From NCBI GenBank assembly GCA_003557065.1, contig PWPS01000020.1, positions 1-17,640 of the forward strand: DNA of 17,640 nucleotides, written 5' to 3'. Each line of letters begins with the position of its first letter. Positions within the stretch are counted from its first letter, which is position 1. This stretch comes from Candidatus Nealsoniibacteriota bacterium. GTDB lineage: Bacteria > Patescibacteriota > Minisyncoccia > Minisyncoccales > PWPS01. Below, piece after piece: positions 1-7,340 of this stretch. The position numbers and the translations under genes were made by a program. The notes beneath the pieces were generated by a model. That model saw only the letters and a program-made list of their open reading frames with translations, was not told the DNA's origin and made no database searches.

Positions 1-836
1 CCGGCAATAACAACATTGATGTGAGCTTTTTCAGCTTGTTCACGATGCTTTTCGGAGATATGCATTCCTATTATGGTTCCGGCTCCGGCATTGGCCAGAC
101 TTTTATAAATCTCCGAAGAACCTTCGGTTCCTCCGGTAATCTCGGTCATAACTATTTTCCCGGCTCTATTATTTTTTCCACCGACAAATATCTTAGGTCC
201 GATCCCGTAAGTCTCCGCTTCTTCATATTCTGGAATTTCCAATAAAGAGTCCAGGACATCTCCCAACAATACCGGATTATCTTTTTTAAGCTTTTCCTCA
301 ACGAACTCAGCAACCATATTATCACACGGAGTATGAATTGACATGAGAGGAATATCAAGAATTCTCGCAGTATCAACCGTTCTTTGGTGATTTCCCGGTG
401 ATAAACCTCTTGAAACTTCCTGTATTCTTTTCTTTAACAACTTCTCAGCAATGTTTATAGGAACCCCGTAATGGGCCAACATATCAATTTGAAGATCCAT
501 CACATCATCAAGTCCAGCCAAGGCTTTTCCTCTTGGATGATGAGATATTACCAAATCAATATCACCGATCTCTTTCGCCAAAAGAAGCTCTTCTCCGTCT
601 ATATCGATCCCGACCTTAATTTTTTTAACTTCTTTTTCGGGACTTCCGTGAAGGATTCTGGTATCACTGTAAGGATTTTTTAATCTTTCTTTATCAAAGG
701 ATTTCTTTTTTCTGTCGGAAAGATTTTCATACTCCTTTTTGACTCGACTAAGCTTCCAATCTATCTCTTCTTTTCCTCTAAAATCAGCTTTTTTTCCTTC
801 TTTTACGGCTAAATCGTATATATCTTTTATAGTCAT
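1..836 (-). CDS. NIF3/DUF34-family dinuclear metal-binding protein, 3' part missing at the window edge
   Basis: About 278 codons can be read from ATG at 836 to the left edge without a stop; the C-terminus lies outside the window. After a charged N-terminal stretch of roughly 70 residues comes a NIF3-type fold: VGIDIDGEELLLA, then the metal-binding VISHHPRGKAL, later SIHTPCDN, and near the edge GMHISEKHREQA. These His/Asp motifs are those that hold two metal ions in the NIF3 (YbgI) family. The family forms ring-shaped multimers and its biochemical role is unsettled; the common name GTP cyclohydrolase 1 type 2 is not well supported. The long N-terminal extension resembles the larger NIF3 variants rather than the short YbgI form. 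The gene lies 46 nt downstream of the murE-like gene and is probably its operon partner. No clear Shine-Dalgarno (SD) sequence precedes the start. Confidence 0.85.
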   Translation of the reverse strand, partial: MTIKDIYDLAVKEGKKADFRGKEEIDWKLSRVKKEYENLSDRKKKSFDKERLKNPYSDTRILHGSPEKEVKKIKVGIDIDGEELLLAKEIGDIDLVISHHPRGKALAGLDDVMDLQIDMLAHYGVPINIAEKLLKKRIQEVSRGLSPGNHQRTVDTARILDIPLMSIHTPCDNMVAEFVEEKLKKDNPVLLGDVLDSLLEIPEYEEAETYGIGPKIFVGGKNNRAGKIVMTEITGGTEGSSEIYKSLANAGAGTIIGMHISEKHREQAEKAHINVVIA

Positions 837-882
837 ACATTTTTGTAATTTAATAGATAACTTATTATTTCCATCACCTAAC

Positions 883-2148
883 TTATTTTTTGGAGTATAA
901 TTTTCTAAACTCTTCTTCTATGACCACCTTATCACTCCAGGGGATTTTTTTACCCCCCTTAACCTGTATCCACGCTTCCGATCCTTTTCCGGTAACAACA
1001 ACCACATCCCCCTTCTCAGCCACTATGAGAGCCTCTCTGATAGCTTCCCTTCTGTCTATAATTTTTTGAGCTTTATCACCCGCTCCCGAAGCAACATCAT
1101 CTATTATCTGTAGGGGATCTTCATCATATGGATCCTCATTCGTCACTATCACCTTTTGAGCTGCTTCGGCGGCAATCTTTCCCAATACGGGTCGCTTCCA
1201 TTTATCTCTACCTCCTCCGCACGCCCCCAAGACCGCAATGATTTTACCCGGATCGAATCTTGACTGAATATGAGAATAAACCTTCTCAAGCGCGTTGGGT
1301 GTAAAGGCATAATCAACAAAGACCACGAAAGGATCATCAATCACCTTCTCCATTCTCCCGGGAACAACATCCAGCCGAGAAAGAGCCTTTTTCACAGTCT
1401 TAAGATCAATTCCCATATTTTCAGCTACACAAATTCCCGCTAAGGCGTTATAGACATTGAACTCACCCAACAAATTTATATTGAAATCAATTCCGGATAA
1501 GCTAAAAGACATACCATTATCATTCTTCTCGATTTTTTCAGGAGAAACAATTAAGTCATATCCTTCTCTCTTTGTCTTTCCATACCCGCATTTTCTGCCG
1601 CAATTAAATGACTCAAAATAATCAACATACTCATCATCCAAATTAAGAATATGTACTTTTTTAGTTTTCTCAAAAAGCTTTCCTTTCGCTTTTTTATATG
1701 CACTGAAGCTACCGTGAGATTCGATATGCTCCGGTGCTAAATTAGTAATAACGGCCATATCGAAATCGATAAAAAGATGCCTGAATTGTTCTATTCCCTC
1801 CGAAGTAACCTCCAGAATGGCAATATCACAATTATTTCTTACCGCACTTCGTAAGAATTTTTGGATAAAACCACGTCCGGGCATCGTCATCTTAAGTAAG
1901 TTTTCTTCTTTTCTACCACCGACCTCGAAATCAATTGAAGAAATAACAGCTGTCTTCATGCCGGCCTCTCTACAAATTTCGGAAATAATCTTAACCGTAG
2001 TCGATTTTCCATTTGTTCCCGTTACCCCTATGACCTTAATATTTTTTGAAGGAAATAAATAATAACAGGCGCTTAAAAAAGACCACAAAAAATGATACGC
2101 CTTTATGGCGGTAAAAGGAATTATTTTTTTAAAAAATGATTTAAGCAT
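883..2148 (-). CDS. MurE-like Mur ligase lacking the N-terminal UDP-binding domain
   Basis: This 421-residue protein has the central ATPase and C-terminal domains of MurE, which adds the third amino acid to UDP-MurNAc-L-Ala-D-Glu in peptidoglycan synthesis. Visible motifs: P-loop GVTGTNGKSTT (41-51), EVTSEG (113-118), HIESHGS (141-147), Lys155 in YKKAKGKLF (probably the carbamylated lysine), VDYAFTPNALEKV (288-300), GGGRDKWKRP (321-330) and TGKGSE near 396-401. Full MurE is about 490 residues. Here the first domain is replaced by some 35 residues with an aromatic, hydrophobic segment (about 17-33) that could be an amphipathic or membrane-touching helix. The DNPR-like substrate loop reads EDPY (348-351), and the usual DYAHTP is DYAFTP. 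The start overlaps the ruvA stop by 8 nt, so the two are translationally linked. A MurE role is the best guess, but MurT-like or other Mur ligase substrates are possible. Confidence 0.85.
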   Translation of the reverse strand: MLKSFFKKIIPFTAIKAYHFLWSFLSACYYLFPSKNIKVIGVTGTNGKSTTVKIISEICREAGMKTAVISSIDFEVGGRKEENLLKMTMPGRGFIQKFLRSAVRNNCDIAILEVTSEGIEQFRHLFIDFDMAVITNLAPEHIESHGSFSAYKKAKGKLFEKTKKVHILNLDDEYVDYFESFNCGRKCGYGKTKREGYDLIVSPEKIEKNDNGMSFSLSGIDFNINLLGEFNVYNALAGICVAENMGIDLKTVKKALSRLDVVPGRMEKVIDDPFVVFVDYAFTPNALEKVYSHIQSRFDPGKIIAVLGACGGGRDKWKRPVLGKIAAEAAQKVIVTNEDPYDEDPLQIIDDVASGAGDKAQKIIDRREAIREALIVAEKGDVVVVTGKGSEAWIQVKGGKKIPWSDKVVIEEEFRKLYSKK

Positions 2149-2689
2149 TATCCAACAACTTTAAGGCTTCTTTCACTCTTTCTTCTACGGAAATGTCTTT
2201 TGAAGCACCCTTTAAAGCCGCATTCGCATCTTTCTTTGAAAATCCAAGAGAAATCAATGTCTCAATCGCAGGGTCGTCTTCGGGCTCTTCCTTTACTCTT
2301 CTCGAAAGTTCGAATATCACTCTTTGTCCTTTTTTCTTTCCGATCTTAAATATCTTATCCAAAATCTCTTGATTATCATTTCTTATACCCTCTTTCAGTT
2401 TATCCATCGTGGCTATTGAGGCAACTTGGACCGCCGTCTTCGGGCCAATTCCGGAAATATTAATCAAGCTTTCAAAAAAATCAAGATTCTCCTTGGAGGG
2501 AAATCCGTAAAGTCTTTGGGAGTCCCTACCGATATTGAGATAGCAAAACAATTTAAACTTGTTATTTACCGAAGGAAGATCCAAAACGGCTTCCGGGGAC
2601 ATATGAACCTTTCTGCCCACCCCTTGAGTTTCAATAACTACGAAATCTTTGCCTTTTATTGTTATTTTTCCGTCAAGATAATAAATCAT
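2141..2689 (-). CDS. ruvA: Holliday junction branch migration protein RuvA
   Basis: This 182-residue protein matches RuvA (about 200 residues in E. coli), which binds four-way junctions as a tetramer and loads the RuvB motor. Domain I (1-62) is an OB fold beginning MIYYLDGKI. Domain II has two helix-hairpin-helix motifs: a canonical ISGIGPKTA (78-86) and a divergent KIGKKKGQRVIFEL (115-128), where the family usually reads GIGKKTAERLIVEL. Domain III (141-180), the RuvB-contacting part, contains ETLISLGFSKKDANAAL. It is the first gene of the ruvA-murE-NIF3 run and diverges from rpsT. A strong -10 box ends about 8 nt before the ATG, so the message may be leaderless. No ruvB or ruvC is in the window. 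Confidence 0.95.
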   Translation of the reverse strand: MIYYLDGKITIKGKDFVVIETQGVGRKVHMSPEAVLDLPSVNNKFKLFCYLNIGRDSQRLYGFPSKENLDFFESLINISGIGPKTAVQVASIATMDKLKEGIRNDNQEILDKIFKIGKKKGQRVIFELSRRVKEEPEDDPAIETLISLGFSKKDANAALKGASKDISVEERVKEALKLLDNA

Positions 2690-2697
2690 AGTAACTA

Positions 2698-2725
2698 ATT
2701 ATAGTAAAATTGAAAATACTTACAA
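2698..2725 (-). promoter_or_regulatory. Predicted sigma70-type promoter of ruvA operon
   Basis: On the minus strand TTGTAA (2720-2725), a 16-bp spacer and a perfect TATAAT (2698-2703) precede ruvA. The expected start point, about 7-8 nt past the -10 box, falls at or next to the ATG at 2689, leaving almost no leader. Between this promoter and the rpsT promoter is an imperfect inverted repeat (2729-2737 and 2745-2752), a weak operator candidate. Confidence 0.6.
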
Positions 2726-2776
2726 AATAATCTTTGAATATAAATCAAGATTAACAGAATTATGCGGAATTTTAAT

Positions 2777-2804
2777 TTGACTACTCACCACTATTAGGTA
2801 TAAT
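2777..2804 (+). promoter_or_regulatory. Predicted sigma70-type promoter of rpsT
   Basis: TTGACT (2777-2782), a 16-bp spacer and a perfect TATAAT (2799-2804) lie 28 bp before the rpsT ATG. This is one of the best consensus promoters in the window, as expected for a ribosomal protein gene. The leader would be about 21 nt, A/T-rich, with no obvious SD sequence. Confidence 0.8.
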
Positions 2805-2832
2805 AAGAAAGTTAAATTTAAATAAATCAGAT

Positions 2833-3105
2833 ATGCCGATAACAAAATCAGCAAAAAAAAGATTGCGACAAAATGAAAAAAGGAGAAGAATAAATAAAAC
2901 CTTTAAGGATTCTCTGAAAAAAGCAATAAAAGAAATAAGGGAATTGGTAGAAAGCGGGGAGATTGAAAAAGCGGAAGAAAAACTTCCCGAAACTTATAAG
3001 GTTATTGATAAGGCAGCTAAAAGAGGTGTTATAAAAGAGAAAAATGCCGACCGAAAAAAATCTCGAATATCAGCCTTAATCAATAAGACTAGAAAAGAGA
3101 AATAA
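2833..3105 (+). CDS. rpsT: 30S ribosomal protein bS20
   Basis: This 90-residue, very basic protein has the bS20 pattern: MPITKSAKKRLRQNEKRRR at the start, long lysine-rich helices, then IDKAAKRGVIKEKNADRKKS and a basic tail. Length is normal (85-90). S20 binds 16S rRNA early in small-subunit assembly. The gene has its own promoter just upstream. Its last 17 nt overlap the end of the convergent holA gene, and its probable terminator lies inside holA coding sequence. rpsT next to holA is a common bacterial arrangement, which supports both calls. Confidence 0.97.
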   Translation: MPITKSAKKRLRQNEKRRRINKTFKDSLKKAIKEIRELVESGEIEKAEEKLPETYKVIDKAAKRGVIKEKNADRKKSRISALINKTRKEK

Positions 3106-4024
3106 CAAGTGAAAGGCCCATTTCCGGCGTGATGTTCCCGGACTTTATCTCCAAATCCATCGCAAATAAATCGCGATGGATTTTTTTCGCTTTAATAAAG
3201 CTAAAATCCTTAAAATTATTCATTATTTTACTGAAGACAAAAGGAGACATCCCACTTCTTTTCTTCATCTCATCATAAGAAATATTTCTTTCCTGAAGCT
3301 CCTTGACCACGAGAATATTTCTTAGTTGATAATTTATCATGGAGAGGATGTAAAAGGGAGAATCTCCCTTTTTCAAATGTTCTTCAAATAGGTCGATCGC
3401 TATCTTTTTTTTATCCTTTCCCAGGGCATCTATCGTCTTGAATACGTCAGTTTCAAAATCTCCTCGCACACATTCTCTAACCCGGGTCTCCGTAATTTTT
3501 TCTTTCCGATGCATGTTGGCGAGCTTGTTTATTTCATTTTTTGCCCTCCACAAATCATCACCAACCTTTTCTATTAAACAGTTCAGAGCTCTTTTATCAA
3601 AGTCGGCCTTCTGATTTCTAGCTTCTCTCAGATACCAATTTTTTAATTTTAACCCTTTTAGTTTGTCATATTTTTTAATCATGCCCTCCTTTTCGTCCAA
3701 ATTCTTGAATTCTTTAATTATCTTTCCCTTAATTTCGTCTTCCTCGTGTAGAATCAAAATATTGTCTTGACTCGCTAATTCTTCCAGATTATCTTCAATT
3801 TCTTTCTTTAAGTCTTTTCTTTCCAAAAGGCCCTTTCCGATAATGAGCTTTTTTTCTTCGAACATCCCCATCTGCCTGCCCTCATCCTTAAGGTCGATGA
3901 AGGAAACTTTTCCATCAAGGATTTTTAAATTTATTCCCGTTCTTTTTTTCCTGTATTCTTCTATTATTTGACTCAACTTGTCAGTCGATCTGAAAATATC
4001 TTTTCCATGTAGTACTATTATCAT
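3089..4024 (-). CDS. holA: DNA polymerase III subunit delta
   Basis: The product is 311 residues from the ATG at 4024. This start is preferred because it overlaps the mutM stop as ATGA; a TTG 12 nt upstream would give 315. HolA is the clamp-loader subunit that opens the beta clamp. Sequence similarity within the family is low, but the length, the N-terminal MIIVLHGKDIF followed by a RecA-like region, the middle helical part and the C-terminal FAMDLEIKSG (family pattern L..AD..IK.G) all fit. The 3' end overlaps convergent rpsT by 17 nt. It is the last gene of the long minus-strand run that starts at the exonuclease. The region encoding its residues near KIHRDLFAMD doubles as the rpsT terminator on the other strand. 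Confidence 0.88.
   Translation of the reverse strand: MIIVLHGKDIFRSTDKLSQIIEEYRKKRTGINLKILDGKVSFIDLKDEGRQMGMFEEKKLIIGKGLLERKDLKKEIEDNLEELASQDNILILHEEDEIKGKIIKEFKNLDEKEGMIKKYDKLKGLKLKNWYLREARNQKADFDKRALNCLIEKVGDDLWRAKNEINKLANMHRKEKITETRVRECVRGDFETDVFKTIDALGKDKKKIAIDLFEEHLKKGDSPFYILSMINYQLRNILVVKELQERNISYDEMKKRSGMSPFVFSKIMNNFKDFSFIKAKKIHRDLFAMDLEIKSGNITPEMGLSLVISLF
3153..3187 (+). terminator. Intrinsic terminator of rpsT, embedded in holA
   Basis: An 11-bp perfect stem, AAATCCATCGC (3153-3163) with GCGATGGATTT (3173-3183), has a 9-nt loop and runs into seven T (3181-3187). It is 48 nt past the rpsT stop and oriented for rpsT. The same bases encode a conserved C-terminal helix of HolA on the other strand. 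Confidence 0.8.
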
Positions 4025-4899
4025 TTTTTTTGACAAACGGGGCAGAAGTAGGTTCCTCTTCCTCCCACTTTAATCTTTTTTATAGTTGATCCACATTTAT
4101 TCTCACATTTTTTTCCATCTTTTCCATACGCTTTCTGATAATTTTGGTATTTACCCTTGCTTCCGTCCGGAAGCCTGAAATCAACCATACTGTCTCCCCG
4201 ATTTTCAATACCTTGTTTTAGAACCGTCCTGATCGCCGAAAAAAGATTATTAATTTCTTTTTCCGATAAGGAGTCTGCTCTTCTCTCGGGGTGTATTCCT
4301 GACAACCATAGAGCGTCGGTTGCATAGATATTACCTATGCCGGCAATAATTTTCTGATCCATTATAAGCGGTTTAATTATTCTTTTTTTCCCAGAGATTA
4401 TCTTCTTGAACTCGGATAGATCAAATTTTTCACATAGTGGCTCGGGACCCAATAAGGAAAGTTCTTTCGCTAATTCCGAGTCTCTCCATAGTTCTATTTT
4501 ACCAAACTTTCTTACATCGGAAAAAGCAAGCTGCTCTTCGTTATCAAGAAAAAAGATGAATCTGATGTAGCTGTTCATTTTATCATCTCGCAGAGGTCCG
4601 GCGACATCGGAAACCCAACCTTTATCCTTTCGAGTCCATCTTCCCAGAAGAAGATGTCCTGTCATCTTGTAATGTACCAGAAGGGAGAAATTATCACTCA
4701 GCTCAAAAATAATATTCTTAGCTCTTCTCTTTACCGATAATATCTTCTTTCCCAATACCAACTCCTTAAAATCCCCCTTGATCGAGCCCTTGCAAACCCC
4801 CATTTTAAGAGTGTCGGTCCATACATCAACAAAGGTCCTTCCAAGGACCTTTGATCTTATATATCTAACACTTGATTCCACCTCCGGCAGTTCAGGCAT
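4021..4899 (-). CDS. mutM: Formamidopyrimidine-DNA glycosylase (Fpg/MutM)
   Basis: This 292-residue protein removes oxidised purines such as 8-oxoguanine and cuts the abasic site. It begins MPELPEVES: after Met removal Pro2 is the Schiff-base nucleophile, with Glu3 and Glu6 acidic partners. Lys61 in RRAKNIIFEL is the conserved catalytic/phosphate-binding lysine. VHYKMTGHLL (75-84) and the helix-two-turns-helix segment IAGIGNIYATDALW are present. The C-terminal zinc finger uses Cys265, Cys269, Cys286 and Cys289; the first pair is C-x3-C instead of the usual C-x2-C. GGRGTYFCPVCQ supplies the conserved finger Arg. The gene starts 2 nt after the upstream response regulator and overlaps holA by 4 nt (ATGA). 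GGAA just before the ATG may serve for ribosome binding. Confidence 0.95.
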   Translation of the reverse strand: MPELPEVESSVRYIRSKVLGRTFVDVWTDTLKMGVCKGSIKGDFKELVLGKKILSVKRRAKNIIFELSDNFSLLVHYKMTGHLLLGRWTRKDKGWVSDVAGPLRDDKMNSYIRFIFFLDNEEQLAFSDVRKFGKIELWRDSELAKELSLLGPEPLCEKFDLSEFKKIISGKKRIIKPLIMDQKIIAGIGNIYATDALWLSGIHPERRADSLSEKEINNLFSAIRTVLKQGIENRGDSMVDFRLPDGSKGKYQNYQKAYGKDGKKCENKCGSTIKKIKVGGRGTYFCPVCQKK

Positions 4900-4901
4900 T
4901 C

Positions 4902-5267
4902 TTATTCCAGTATTTCTTGAATCTTTTTTATTATTTCCTTCGGAGTGAAGTGAGCTTTTATCAAGAAGTCCTTAGCTCCAAGCTCCAAACCTCTCTCAAC
5001 CTCCGATTTTTGCCCCAAATTGGACAAAATCACTATCGGTATATGATTTATGGAGTCATCTCCTTTAACTTCTTCCAAAACATCAAAACCTCCCACTCCC
5101 GGCATTATTAAATCAAGTAAAATTAAATCCGGTTTGTTTTCTCTAATTTTTTCCAATCCTTCTTTTCCATCAACCGCTTGCGAAACCTCAAAACCTTCTT
5201 TGTCGAGCTTTCTGGTAATCATCTCTCTTAAGAATTTATCATCTTCAACAACTAATATTTTCGTCAT
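4902..5267 (-). CDS. Single-domain (CheY-like) response regulator, second copy
   Basis: This 121-residue protein is one receiver domain with no output domain. Acidic pocket Glu8-Asp9-Asp10, phosphoacceptor Asp52 in LILLDLIMPG, Ser82 in ILSNLG and Lys104 in FLIKAHF are all in place, so it should accept phosphate. With no DNA-binding or enzymatic domain it must act by protein contact or as a phosphate sink or relay. It is 2 nt downstream of a closely similar receiver gene, which suggests tandem duplication. The likely phosphodonor is the histidine kinase encoded just upstream. mutM follows after 2 nt. Confidence 0.93.
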   Translation of the reverse strand: MTKILVVEDDKFLREMITRKLDKEGFEVSQAVDGKEGLEKIRENKPDLILLDLIMPGVGGFDVLEEVKGDDSINHIPIVILSNLGQKSEVERGLELGAKDFLIKAHFTPKEIIKKIQEILE

Positions 5268-5269
5268 AT

Positions 5270-5665
5270 TTATTGGTTTTGATTATTTTTTAAATCAGGT
5301 TCCCCGATGTGGTCAACGACCTTATCAACCACTTCTCGAGGATCAAATTCCGTTTTAATAATCCAATCTTCAACACCCAACTCCTTTGCTTTATCAATTT
5401 CAACAGGTTGTCCCGAGTTCGAAACTATGACCACCGGAATATTGGAAAAATTATCATCTTTTTGCATTTCTCTAAGAACATCAAAGCCTCCCATCTTCGG
5501 CATTATAATATCAAGCAAAATTAAATCCGGTTTATCTTCTTTCATTTTAACCATTCCGACTTCACCATTTTCCGCCTCTTGAACATTGTACCCTCTCTCA
5601 ATCAACTTCTTCTTTATAAGGTTTCTTATTATTTTCTCATCTTCAATGATTAATATCTTTTTCAT
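5270..5665 (-). CDS. Single-domain (CheY-like) response regulator, first copy
   Basis: This 131-residue receiver has Glu8-Asp9-Glu10, Asp52 in LILLDIIMPK, Ser82 and Lys104 (IIKTEF), so the phosphorylation site is intact. It shares layout and many residues with the next gene (PDLILLD, MP..GGFDVL, IP.VI.SN.GQ) and has an extra polar tail (about 120-131). No output domain is present. A good promoter lies between the kinase stop and this start, so the two receivers and possibly mutM-holA can be expressed apart from the kinase. The ATG is preceded by a weak AGGAA. Confidence 0.93.
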   Translation of the reverse strand: MKKILIIEDEKIIRNLIKKKLIERGYNVQEAENGEVGMVKMKEDKPDLILLDIIMPKMGGFDVLREMQKDDNFSNIPVVIVSNSGQPVEIDKAKELGVEDWIIKTEFDPREVVDKVVDHIGEPDLKNNQNQ

Positions 5666-5693
5666 TTCCTATCTACTTATTTATCTTTTTATA

Positions 5694-5722
5694 ATTCTAA
5701 ATCGCGACAAGGGGATTGTCAA
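5694..5722 (-). promoter_or_regulatory. Internal promoter before the two response regulators
   Basis: On the minus strand a perfect TTGACA (5717-5722), a 17-bp spacer and TAGAAT (5694-5699, one mismatch to TATAAT) lie directly after the kinase stop. The predicted start point is near 5687, giving a leader of about 21 nt. It would allow the receivers to be made in excess over the kinase. Confidence 0.7.
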
Positions 5723-5723
5723 A

Positions 5724-7340
5724 CTAAAACTCTTCTATGAATCCTTTTTCTTTTCCCTTATGAATCGGCAAAGTGAAATAAAAGATACTTCCCTCTCCCT
5801 CCGTCGATTCAAATCCTATCTCCCCATTATGAGCTTCAACTATATTCTTGGCTATAAATAGACCCAGACCTGAACCTTCTACATCTTTTCTTATCACATT
5901 CTCGGCCCTGAAAAATTTGTTGAATAGTCTTTCCTGCTGCTCCTCCGGTATTCCAACTCCCTCATCTTGAACGGAGATTCTTATATTGTCATCAATCATA
6001 TTAATAGAAAGAACAACCTCACCTTCATCCGTATATTTAATTGCATTATCAAGAAAATTTTGAACAACTATACCTATTTTTTCAGCATCTATCTTCACTT
6101 TTGGAAAGCTATCTTTTACTTTGTTAACCTTGAACGATAAGTTATCTTTATTTTCTATTGCCTCTTTGTAGGTCTCCAATATGGGATTAAGAAAATCCAA
6201 AATATCAACAACCTCCGGTTCATATATATACCTTCCCTCCTCTATTCTACTCACATTCAAAAGATCATTAACCAAATTTACCATCCTTTCATTGGCATCA
6301 TAGGCTTTTCTTATCAAAGTTTCTTCGTCCTCATTAAGCTTTCCTTTCTCTTCCGAAACTTCCTCCAAAAAAGTTTCCAAAGTCCACTTTATTCCGGAAA
6401 GAGGAGTTCTGAGCTGGTGAGCTGCAACCGAAACGAATTCACTTTTTATTTTTTCTATTCTTTTTTCTCTGGTTATATCATGGATATGAATCAAGGTTCC
6501 CAAATGCTCACCATCTTCTTCTATTCCCGTGGTGGTTATTTCCAAATAAAAGTCTTCATTTATCTTCAATTCTTCCCTGAATAGATCAGCTATCTTCCCA
6601 TCACCTTTTATGAAATTTATCAAAGATTTTAAAGTAGGAAACGTAGATAGCTCTCTTAAATCCCGTCCCGTAACATCTCTGGCCTTGATGTCAAAAAAAT
6701 CTTCCGCCTTCGGATTGACTATGCTTAAAACGTGATCGGCTCCAAAAAACATCATTCCATCTATAAAATTCTCAATTATCGCTGCCGTCTTACTTCTCTC
6801 TTTTTCCGCCTCTTTGTAAGACTTATCCACATCTTCAAGTATATTCAATAGAGCGGATCTCGAATCTTCCATCTGTTTGGCTTTTTCTTCCAATTCTTTT
6901 GTTTTTTTCGCTAATTCTCTTTCCATTTTCACCTCAATTTCTCTCTTTTCGGTAACATCCATAATCGTCAAGAAAAATCCCACAAACCCGTCTTCACTTT
7001 CACGCGCTAAAGCGGAAACATCGACCGGAACGGTCTCTTCTTTTTTCGTTATGAGTGTTAACTCTTTCTCCACTTTGCCCTTTTCTTTCTTGACTTCTTC
7101 TATCAAGCTGTTTATCTCTTCTCTTTCTAAGAAAAGATTTTCCACTCTTTTCCCGACTGCTTCCACTTTTTCATAACCACTCAAGACTTCAAAAAAATTA
7201 TTAACCTCCAGAATACAGTTAAGTGGATTAACTACACAGAACGCGACCGGAAGAAAATCAGCCAATTCGTCCGTGTAATTCTTCAAATCCTCCAAATCAT
7301 CGACCATGTCGTTTTTTGGGTTTGTTTCTTTTTCCGTCAT
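5724..7340 (-). CDS. Soluble PAS-PAS histidine kinase
   Basis: This 538-residue protein has no membrane segment. Domain order: PAS (about 22-135), short coiled coil (136-185), second PAS (about 186-295), HisKA dimerisation domain (298-370) with phospho-acceptor His308 in SVAAHQLRTPLSG, and HATPase (about 415-527) with N box QNFLDNAIKYT (Asn428, Asn432), G1 DEGVGIP (459-465), F box LFNKFFR (472-478) and G2 GSGLGL (489-494). All catalytic motifs are intact, so it should autophosphorylate. The start overlaps the stop of the upstream PAS gene as ATGA, implying coupled translation. The first PAS closely resembles the PAS of that upstream protein. Partners are likely the two receivers encoded next. 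What the PAS domains bind cannot be told from sequence. Confidence 0.95.
   Translation of the reverse strand: MTEKETNPKNDMVDDLEDLKNYTDELADFLPVAFCVVNPLNCILEVNNFFEVLSGYEKVEAVGKRVENLFLEREEINSLIEEVKKEKGKVEKELTLITKKEETVPVDVSALARESEDGFVGFFLTIMDVTEKREIEVKMERELAKKTKELEEKAKQMEDSRSALLNILEDVDKSYKEAEKERSKTAAIIENFIDGMMFFGADHVLSIVNPKAEDFFDIKARDVTGRDLRELSTFPTLKSLINFIKGDGKIADLFREELKINEDFYLEITTTGIEEDGEHLGTLIHIHDITREKRIEKIKSEFVSVAAHQLRTPLSGIKWTLETFLEEVSEEKGKLNEDEETLIRKAYDANERMVNLVNDLLNVSRIEEGRYIYEPEVVDILDFLNPILETYKEAIENKDNLSFKVNKVKDSFPKVKIDAEKIGIVVQNFLDNAIKYTDEGEVVLSINMIDDNIRISVQDEGVGIPEEQQERLFNKFFRAENVIRKDVEGSGLGLFIAKNIVEAHNGEIGFESTEGEGSIFYFTLPIHKGKEKGFIEEF

Noticed and set aside
4025..4036. TTG start for holA, 12 nt upstream of the ATG
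   Set aside because: The ATG at 4024 makes the standard ATGA overlap with the mutM stop and gives the expected MIIVLHG start.
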